From positions 2,976,001 through 3,040,000 of the forward strand of contig CM074765.1 of assembly GCA_037355855.1 (NCBI GenBank): a DNA stretch of 64,000 bases, in the 5' to 3' direction. Each line of letters opens with the position of its first letter. Position 1 is the stretch's first letter. The notes beneath the pieces are model-generated. The model had not been told where the DNA came from, did no database searches, and saw only the letters and a list, made by a program, of their open reading frames with translations. The DNA is from Pseudo-nitzschia pungens. Taxonomy: Eukaryota > Bacillariophyta > Bacillariophyceae > Bacillariales > Bacillariaceae. This document shows positions 52,510 through 61,848 of the stretch, in pieces. The translations under genes and the position numbers were made by a program.

Positions 52510-54892
52510 CTTCCCAGCCGGGGCCTGAAATTGAGTAAGGTGGGCCGGCTGGTGTATCAAATGGATGTACCAGCAGCACAATCTGCAAGGCCTGCAGAAA
52601 GCAACTGCGAGTTGGATAGCCATGCAGACACGACAGCTGCCGGTTGCAATATGATTTTATTGGAAGACCAGGTCACCTCCCATGTGGATGTTCATCCCTT
52701 CTCCCCAGAATATGAACCAGTGAAGAACATTCCGATCGGAACATGCGTCACTGCCTATACGGATACAAATGGAAAGGTTTGGTTGATATATTTCCATGAG
52801 GCTTTGTATTTCGGGGACAGGCTCCAGCACAGCTTAATTTGCCCCAACCAAGTTAGAAGCTGTGGACACAATCGTGTGGACAAAGCACCGAGACAGTTTG
52901 ATTCTAAATCGTCTCATTCCATCCATATTGAGCGTGTTGCTGAAGATGGAGAAGAAGAGGTCCCGACACTGGATATTAAGCTCCGACTTAATGGTGTTAT
53001 TTCCTACTTCCCCTCCAGACGCCCCACGAAAAGGGAAATGCGAACGTGTGATCATGTAATTGCAACCATGGATGACCCGTGGAATCCAGCAAGCCCGAAA
53101 TTTCAGCAAGCTGAATCAGCAATTGACCAATCACATCCATATTCCCCTGATCCAACCAAGTTTGTTTCTGCTGTACAGCAGCAACAACAGGCCAACGTTA
53201 ATACCCCGACAAGCAAAGTGCCTACAGCAGGAATCGGCCCCACGATTGAGACCCCTGCCCCAACACGACCGAACGTCCCCATGCCCGATTTGAACGTCCC
53301 GCCCGATTCGAACATCCCCATGCCCGATTCGAACATCCCCATGTCCGATTGCACAAGTCTACAACTCCCCAACCACAGGAACCACTTCAAATCCTCTCTG
53401 TATTCCAAGAAACTCCAGCCAAATCATATGCTGCCATCCAACGAGAAGTATTCCCACTACAAACTCAGACATCTACAGCAGCTGTGTACGTCCAGAGATC
53501 TGACCCCATGTTCCATTGCTTCCGATGACCGGCTCCACACGAGACTTTCATCGATTTATTCTGCTCACGAACCCCAAGTCGTTTCAGACCATGAAGATGA
53601 TTCATCTGAGACTTGCGGGGACAGGGAAAAGCCAAGCCTCAAGATCAATGCCCTTCATACACCCTTGTATGAGCCTGCATACACTGATGGATTGGATAGA
53701 TTTGAACTGGATCCCAATGTCAGGGATGCACCGGTTGCACTATCTGCAGTGTACAGGGACAAGCAAATCGCTTGGGCTGATCTGGAAGAGCCAATCTCTG
53801 ACCCGGAGACAGATACAATCCAAAGAAGAAAGAGATGGGGACCTTCGATTGATACGGACAGGTACAGCAAGATTGATTCAGACAGGCTCTCCAAGATGTG
53901 GGATATATCCGATCGAAAGGCAAGAGCAACACTGAGAGTGACCACACAAAAAGGATTTAGGAATCCCCAACATCCTTTGGTTAGAAGGCTCCCAACACAG
54001 AGCTTTTGAAACAAGAGAGTTGCAGCCGGCAAGTGGGGAACTGACACTTGGCATGCAAAGGTACCAAGTATTATGAGACAAGATAAAGCAGCCCAAGTGT
54101 TCAGTAACGGAAAAGGCTATGAAGAATTCATCCCTATCCACAGCAAGAAGCAAGCAGCTGATGGCCTAAAGATCTTTATCCATGAGGTTGGAATTCCAGA
54201 ACACCTGATATCAGATGGGGCTAAGGAGCAAGGCGCCGTCGGCACATACAAGACCCACTGGAATGCTGTAATTCGGAAGAACAACATCCATCAGACGTTC
54301 ATCCAGCCACACTGTCCTTTTCAGAACAGAGCAGAACTGAGTATAGGGCATCTCAGCAGAAGCATTCGTAAGAAGACTGCAAGAAAGAGATCCCCCAAGA
54401 GGCTGTGGGCATTCTGTGGTGAGCTTGTTGCAGCTATCAGGCAGCGGACTGCTTCCAGTGATCCAGCATGCATGGAAAGAACTCCATTTGAATTAGTCCA
54501 TGGGCACATGCCGGATATCTCCTTGTATCAAGCACACGAGTGGTATGATTTCGTCTATTGGACTGACCTGTCTGATCGTACGGAGAAACTCGGTCGGTGG
54601 CTTGGACCGTGTGGAAGAATGTTTGGAGGTGGCGACTGCCACTGGATCCTTACTGAAACCGCACTTCCAGTAAGCACTAACACTGTTAGAGCTGTCACTG
54701 AAGCCGAATGGCGTGCACACGATGTCAAGCGAGCCATGGACTCATTTGACCAAGCAGTTGAATCCAAGATCTGGGACAAACTCGAGGACACTGATGTTCA
54801 GTTCCAAGAGACGTATCCGCAACCCCCAGAAGAACTATTTGAGAACCACCAGGATAGATGGCCAGACGATTCCACCACCATGGCAGAACCAG
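52510..54892 (+). pseudogene. pol: Ty1/copia pol, N-terminal part: protease and integrase
   Basis: Same frame as gag. Aspartic protease ELDSHADTTAAGCNM (about 52608), then a Pro/Asp-rich linker with repeats of PDSNIPMP. A TGA at 54007-54009 is followed by the integrase core: ISDGAKEQGAVGTY (Asp), HQTFIQPHCPFQNRAE (Glu region) and KRLWAFCGELVAAI. The frame is cut at 54892 by a 1573-bp inverted-repeat element and resumes at 56466. Confidence 0.85.
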
Positions 54893-55016
54893 GAACATTA
54901 TGGAAAAAAGTTTTTTTGAGAAAATTTCCATATTCATGCGCGTTGCGCGCAATAAAATTGATGTATTTTTAACGGCTGTTTTTTGTTGAATATCCACTTT
55001 AACGGCTGTACGAGTA

Positions 55017-55290
55017 CGCAGAGTGTCCTCAAAACTGTCCTCAAAACGTGTCCTCAAAAAGTGTCCTCAACGATTTTGTCCTCAACAGACTGTCCTCAAC
55101 CATTATGTCCTCAAAAATTATGTCCTCAACGTTTTGTCCTCAACCTCTATGACTTCAACGTTGAGGTTGAGGACAAAACGTTGAGGACATAATTTTTGAG
55201 GACATAATGGTTGAGGACAGTCTGTTGAGGACAAAATCGTTGAGGACACTTTTTGAGGACAATCATTTTTTGAGGACAAAGATGACGGTT
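55017..55290. repeat. Palindromic array of GTCCTCAA units (giant hairpin)
   Basis: Units GTCCTCAA spaced by 4-6 variable bases run rightwards to about 55150. After a 12-15 base loop (TATGACTTCAACGTT) the exact reverse complement follows (TTGAGGAC units). Arms of about 100 bases appear perfect. Confidence 0.9.
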
Positions 55291-55332
55291 GAAGACCGTT
55301 AAATTATGGTCGCTCTTCTTTAAATATAGAAG

Positions 55333-55965
55333 TATGAAGATATTCAAGGTGGTGCTATGATCTGTGCTAGCAAGGCTCCTGTGTAGAAGGGCTACTGGGT
55401 CTACAGTCAGCAACATCCAGTAGCTGGCTAACAGGTGCTGAGCTGAGTGCTGAGATGTGTGCTAATTGGTAGCATACAGGCTTAGCAGCAGGCTCAGCAA
55501 CAGGCTTAGCAACAGGCTTAGCAACAGGCTTAGCAGCAGGCTTAGCAGCAGACCTATCCTGTCTAGTATTGCTAGCAGAGTTTACTAGGGTCGCCGCGTA
55601 CGATTTGTACCAATCGTACGTACCCCGAGTAAAGCACCTTTTAGGTGTAGCTAAATGCTACAGGGTTAGGGTTGCTAATGCTACGAGATACTGAAAGATG
55701 CTAGCCTACCATGATACCATGCTAAGATACGATGCTACCGCCGGGGTTGGGTCATTGGTGTAGAATGTGTACCATGACCGCATACCCGGCCCAAACAGTT
55801 ACCAAACTGAAAGATGCTAGCCTACCATGATACCATGCTAAGATACGATGCTACCGCCGGGGTTGGGTCATTGGTGTAGAATGTGTACCATGACCGCATA
55901 CCCGGCCCAAACAGTTACCAAACGTGCTAGCATAAGTGAGCCAGCACACGATTCGGTCTAATTAA
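55333..55965 (+). repeat. Second copy of the copia-type LTR-like segment, with internal 116-bp duplication
   Basis: Homologous to 49205-49680. The segment starting CTGAAAGATGCTAGCCTACC and ending AACAGTTACCAAA occurs twice in tandem (55692-55807, 55808-55922), nearly identical. AGGCTTAGCAACAGG units occur about six times (55480-55552). Confidence 0.75.
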
Positions 55966-56465
55966 TCGGAGATACCTACGATACTCCGATACGGTACGCT
56001 ACTCGTAGGATACAGTACCAGAGCTACAGGAGTTCTGTTATTATACGAGTTAGCGAGTTAGCGAATCGCTGTCACGATACAGAGCTGAGCGCTTTGGCTC
56101 AGCTCCTTTTCACTCTTTCTTTTATGCTCTAAAATAAACACACCTATCATGCCCTCCTACCGATCGATTCCGATGTACCTCTAGGGAAGTGCTTTGTATT
56201 GCTTGAGTGTATGCAATAGGCCTTGAACAGTCCACTGTAGACTCACGATTTGCCAGGACTTTATGTATTATTATTGTTAAGGCTTTTCCTTATTTACAGA
56301 CCAATACGAGATGTTTATCTACGATTAAGTTCCCCGAAGACCGCTGACGAGCGGATATCAACACAGAAGAGCCGTTATTGCCCTAAGATTTTTTGAGAGT
56401 AGTCGCGCGCACAATGCGCATGAAAATGGAAATTTTCCAGAAAAGTTTTTTTTTCCATAATGTTC

Positions 56466-57570
56466 CAGAAGCCTCTATCCCAGACGTGGACGAGCTCGTA
56501 CCCGATGGGGATACCTATGATGAGTATATTGGGAACAAGGTTATGATCCAACGTGGAGATGAACGACTCAAGTGCACCGTCAAAGCGAGAACCACTGACT
56601 TGAATGGCAATCCTTTAGGGAAGAGGGACAACAACCCTATCCTTGATACCAGAATGTATGATTTGCAGCTCCCTGATGGTACGGTGGAGCAGTACACCGC
56701 AAATATTGTTGCTGAAAACATGTACAGTTCTGTCGATGACGAGGGTCGCATGCTCACTCTACTGGACGAGATTATAGACCACGAGAAAGATGAAACCGCC
56801 GTGACCAAACAACAAGCGACCACCAAGTCTAACAAGGTTCTCCCTACTACAACTAAGGGATGGAGGCTACTAGTTAGCTGGAAGGATGGGACTGAATCGT
56901 GGTGCAAGTTAGGCGATATCAAAGAGTCTTTTCCTGTTGAAGCTGCGCAGTATGCGGTTGATAACCAGATTGCCGATGAGCCAGCTTTCAAATGGTGGGT
57001 GCATCATGTACTCCAAAGGAAACAACGTCTTCTTAAAGCCACCAAGAAATCCAACAAGTACTGGGATCGTACACACAAGTATGGTGTGGAACTCCCGTAC
57101 TCAATCCCTGAAGCGCTTGCCATTGACAAGAAAACCGGAACGGACTATTGGCAGAAGGCAATTGCTAAAGAGATGAAGAACAACAAGATGGCATTTGAGT
57201 TTGATCCCAGCTACACCGTTGAAGGACTCAAGGCCGAAGGATTCAGCAAGATCACCACCCGCATGATATTTGACGTCAAGCTGGGATCCCTCACAAGAAA
57301 GGCTAGGTTAGTCGCCGATGGCCATAAGGTACAAGCAACAGCCAAGGAACACACTTTCAGCAGTGTCCCAAGCAGAGATTCCGTCTGAATATTCTTTCTG
57401 TTAGCAGCTTTGAATGGATTGGATGTATTGTCTGCTGATATCCAAAACGCCTACCTCACTGCGCCAATCAAAAAGAAGTATTATTTGGTGGCACGAGCTG
57501 AAGACGGTTTCCCCCCCATTTGGTTGGACAAGTTTGCAAGATTGTACGGGCTCTGTATGGTCTGCCGGTT
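56466..57570 (+). pseudogene. pol: Ty1/copia pol, C-terminal part: linker and start of reverse transcriptase
   Basis: Resumes with EASIPDVDELVPDGDTYDEY, then a chromodomain-like stretch (WRLLVSWKDGTESWCKL) and the RT start (DVKLGSLTRKARLVADGHKV; TFSSVPSRDSV). A TGA (57386-57388) follows, then FFLLAALNGLDVLSADIQNA and YLTAPIKKKYY. The normal Arg after SRDSV is replaced by TGA. A frameshift near 57545 and the LINE insertion at 57571 remove the rest of RT, RNase H and the 3' LTR. Confidence 0.87.
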
Positions 57571-59159
57571 ACAATTTTGCGACGCGCGATTTTGTCCGAC
57601 GTTCCGATGTTCCAGTACTTAAAACACGTAGATTTCTACACAACTTTCCCCTTTGATATCTCACTCACTTCTAAAGCTCCTACAACAAAACCAAGCACTA
57701 CACCTATCAACAGAGACCTCCCCTGTCTGATTCTGCTGTTTGTTTGCCTGCTCCTTGCTCCCTTTGGTTGCTGTGGTTGCTTGTTTCCTGTCGGTCGGTC
57801 GATCGGCAACAACAGCAACAAGCAAAACAACACATAATTTTCTACAGCAATTGCAGTACTAATTCTACAGCAGCTCTGCTTCAGTTCCGCTTTGTCTCCG
57901 AGCTCGGTTTGTTTTTTGATCTGTTTTCAAGCCATATTTTTATTTAACGCTATACAGTCTTCCAAGCCCCTTAAGTGATATCCACTTAACGTTCTACATT
58001 CTTCAAGGTCGAACCTACTTAACGTTCTACATTCTTCAAGATTGAACACATATACACCCCCCTTCTAGAAGGTTCCTACTTGCTGATCCCTAAGTATCTG
58101 CAAGTTCGTGCAAGCATATCTTCCAGTTCCCCTTTATTTTCAAGCCAATTGCCCCCTGCTCTTACTAGTGTCAATCACTTAAAAACTACCCTGTTTCCTA
58201 GCCAAGCCCCCCAGTCCCTAAGTGTTTTCGCTTAAGGCTCCCCCTACTCCACCTGTTTTCAAGCCAAGACCAACCGATCCCTAAGTACCTCCTACTTATT
58301 GCACTCTTGTTTCCAAGACTACAGCTACTACAGCCCCTTGTTTTCAAGACTACAATTTCCCTGGTCCCTAAGTGTTCGCGAGTTCCCTGATCCCTAAGTG
58401 TTTTCGCTATTAAGCAACCCCAACTTGAACTTCAAGTTCGACACTGTTTTCAAGACACAAGCCTCTCCCTGGTCCCTAGGTTTTTCTACTAAAGCCCCTG
58501 TTTTCAAGCAAGCAGCTTCCCCGGTCCCTAAGTGTCTCGCTCAAGGTACCTGTTTTCAAGCCAATTGCCCCCGGATACTGTTTCCACTGTTTCCCTGGTC
58601 CCTAAGTGTCTCGCTCAAGGTCCCTGTTTTCAAGCCAATTGCCCCTGGATACTGTTTCCACTTATAAGTACTCGCGAGTTTGAACTTCAAGTTCCCTCCT
58701 GAGCCTTTTAAGTGTGCCCTGGCATTGATATCCCCCGGTCCCTAAGTGTTCCTACTAAAGCCCCTGTTTTTCACGCAAGCAGTGTCCCTAATACCAGGTC
58801 TTTGATACAAGCCAGTTGTCGGTGGTTGGTTTCTACAGTCTGTTTCTACAGTCTGTTTCTACACGATTTGCAGTGGTCTACTGGAGTTTCTAAATTCTGT
58901 AACTCCAGAGCACCTCTGTGGGTTTCGAGCGTGACTCTTCTGGTAGTGCTCCAGTCTTTTCTTTTGGTTCCCCTGGAATTTTTCCTTGTTCAGACCAACA
59001 TTGGACCTGTTGTTGCTGCTGTACCCTGTTTCCCAGCATACAACCTATCACTCAACTGGTGATTCTACTGCCCCGGCATTTGTCATCATCAGGCATTTCT
59101 GCACCAAGGTGGCGTGTCTGTTGTTTCTTCTGCACTCCACTCGAGGTTTTCTACTGTTG

Positions 59160-61830
59160 AATTGCCCTCAACCGGCGTTTCTCTTGTGGCCTCTGCACTA
59201 CACTGGTGTTTACACTGCCCCGGCTTTTTTCTCCCAACAGGTGCTTTTCAGTTTGTTGATTTGCCCTCAACCGGTGCTTCTCCTGCCCCGGCCTTTGTCA
59301 TCACCTGGCACTTTTACATCCCAGCGCAGTGTCTGCTGTTGCTCCCGCACCCAACGGGTTGCTTTTCAGCTGTTGGTTTGCCCTCCATCGGTGCTTCGCC
59401 TGCCCCGGCCTTTGCCCTCAACCGGTGCTTCTCCTTCCCCGGCCTTTTTCATCACCTGGCACTTGCACATCCAAGAGGCGTATCTGCTGTTGGTCCAGCA
59501 CCCAATTGCTTGCTTTTCAGCTGTTGTTTGCCCTCACCCGGTGCTTCTCCTGCCCCGGCCTTTGTCATCAACCGGTGCTTCTCCTGCCCCGGCCATTGTC
59601 AGTACCGGGCACTTCTCCATTCAAGCGCGGCGTTTCAGTTGGTGACCCTGCGCTCCACCGGAGGTTTTCTGCTGTTGATTTGTCCTCCACCGGTGCTTCT
59701 CCTGCCCCGGCCTTTGCCCTCAACCGGTGCTTCACCTGCTCCGGCCTTTGTCATCACCTGGCACTTGCACATCCAAGAGGCGTGTCTGCTGTTGGTCCAA
59801 CACCCAATTGCTTGCTTTTCAGTTGTTGCTTTGATCTCAACCGGTGCTTCTCCTGTCCTGGCCTTTGCCCTCACCCGGTGCTTCTCCTGCCCCGGCCTTT
59901 GTCTTCAACCGGTGCTTCTCCTGCCCCGGCCTTTGTCAACACCGGGCACTTCTCCTTTAAAGCGCGGCGTTTCAGTTGTTGCTCCTGCACTCCACTGGAG
60001 GTTTCTGCTGTTGATTTGCCCTCCACCGGTGCTTCTCCTGCCCCGGCCTTTGCCCTCAACCGGTGCTTCACCTGCTCCGGCCTTTGTCATCACCTGGCAC
60101 TTGCACATCCAAGAGGCGTGTCTGCTGTTGGTCCAACACCCAATTGCCTGCTTTTCAGTTGTTGCTTTGATCTCAACCGGTGCTTCTCCTGCCCCGGCCT
60201 TTGCCCTCAACCGGTGCTTCTCCTTTCAAGCGCGGCGTTTCAGTTGTTGCTCCTGCACTCCACTGGAGGTTTTCTGCTGTTGATTTGCCCTCCACCGGTG
60301 CTTCTCCTGCCCCGGCCTTTGCCCTCAACCGGTGCTTCACCTGCTCCGGCCTTTGTCATCACCTGGCACTTGCACATCCAAGAGGCGTGTCTGCTGTTGG
60401 TCCAACACCCAATTGCCTGCTTTTCAGTTGTTGCTTTGCCCTCACCCGGTGCTTCTCCTGCCCCGGCCTTTGTCTTCAACCGGTGCCTCTCCTGCCCCGG
60501 CTTTTGTCAACACCGGGTACTTCTCCATTCAAGCGCGGCATTTTAGTTGGTGCTCCCTCACTCCACTGGAGGTTTTCTGCTGTTGATTGCCCTCCACCGG
60601 TGCTTCTCCTGCCCCGGCCTTTGCCCTCAACCGGTGCTTCACCTGCTCCGGCCTTTGTCATCACCTGGCACTTGCACATCCAAGAGGCGTGTCTGCTGTT
60701 GGTCCAACACCCAATTGCCTGCTTTTCAGTTGTTGCTTTGCCCTCACCCGGTGCTTCTCCTGCCCCGGCCTTTGTCTTCAACCGGTGCCTCTCCTGCCCC
60801 GGCTTTTGTCAACACCGGGTACTTCTCCATTCAAGCGCGGCATTTTAGTTGGTGCTCCCTCACTCCACTGGAGGTTTTCTGCTGTTGATTGCCCTCCACC
60901 GGTGCTTCTCCTGCCCCGGCCTTTGCCCTCAACCGGTGCTTCACCTGCTCCGGCCTTTGTCATCACCTGGCACTTGCACATCCAAGAGGCGTGTCTGCTG
61001 TTGGTCCAACACCCAATTGCCTGCTTTTCAGTTGTTGGTTGGCCCTCCACCGGTGCTTCTCCTGCCCCGGCCTTTGCCCTCAACCGGTGCTTCACCTGCT
61101 CCGGCCTTTGTCATCACCTGGCACTTGCATATCCAAGAGGCGTGTCTGCTGTTGGTCCAACACCCAATTGCCTGCTTTTCAGTTGTTGCTTTGCTCTCAA
61201 CCGGTGCTTCTCCTGTCCCGGCCTTTGTCTTCAACCAGTGCTTCTCCTGCCCCGGCCTTTGTCATCACCTGGCACTTGCACATCCAAGAGCGCGGCGTTT
61301 CAGTTGGTGCTCCTCCACTCCACTGGAGGTTTTCTGCTGTTGAGTTTCACTCCACCGGTGCTCCTCCTGCCCCGGCCTTTGCCCTCAACCGGTGCTTCAC
61401 CTGCTCCGGCCTTTGTCATCACCTGGCACTTGCACATCCAAGAGGCTTGTCTGCTGTTGGTCCAGCACCCAATTGCTTGCTTTTCAGCTGTTGTTTGCCC
61501 TCAACCGGTGCTTCTCCTGCCCCGGCCTTTGTCATCACCTGGCACTTGCACTTCCAAGAGGCGTGTCTGCTGCTGGTCTAGCACCCAATTGTTTGCTTTT
61601 CAGCTGTTGTTTGCCCTCAATCGGTGCTTCTCCTGCCCCGGCCTTTGTCATCAACCGGTGCTTCTCCTGCCCCGGCCTTTGTCATCACCTGGCACTTGCA
61701 CATCCAAGAGGCGTGTCTGCTGTTGGTCCAACACCCAATTGCCTGCTTTTCAGTTGTTGCTTTGATCTCAACCGGTGCTTCTCCTGCCCCGGCCTTTGCC
61801 CTCAACCGCAGCTGGTGTCTCTGCCCTCAG
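59160..61830 (+). repeat. 2.6-kb tandem array with 33-bp subunits and 302-bp higher-order unit
   Basis: Basic unit is CAACCGGTGCTTCTCCTGCC followed by CCGGCCTTTGTC (about 33 bp). A longer unit adds ATCACCTGGCACTTGCACAT, CCAAGAGGCGTGTCTGCTG and CAACACCCAATTGCCTGC. Successive higher-order units around 60285, 60587 and 60889 are spaced 302 bases and nearly identical. Long open frames in several frames on both strands come from the repeat and show no domain; I do not call them genes. Confidence 0.9.
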
Positions 61831-61848
61831 TGCTCCACTTCTGGTACA

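Larger units (their letters stand above)
54893..56465. mobile_element. 1573-bp inverted-repeat element inserted in copia pol
   Basis: Terminal inverted repeats of about 60 bases: GAACATTATGGAAAAAAGTT on the left; the right end mirrors it (AACTTTTCTGG... from the other strand). The target duplication is CAG (54890-54892, 56466-56468); removing element plus one CAG restores the copia frame (AEPEASIPD). Inside are a large hairpin array (55017-55290) and a copy of the LTR-like segment (55333 on). No transposase is present, so it is non-autonomous. The superfamily is not clear from a 3-bp duplication. Confidence 0.85.

Noticed and set aside
59160..61830. Possible CRISPR-like array
   Set aside because: Units are contiguous tandem repeats without unique spacers of constant length, and the DNA is eukaryotic.
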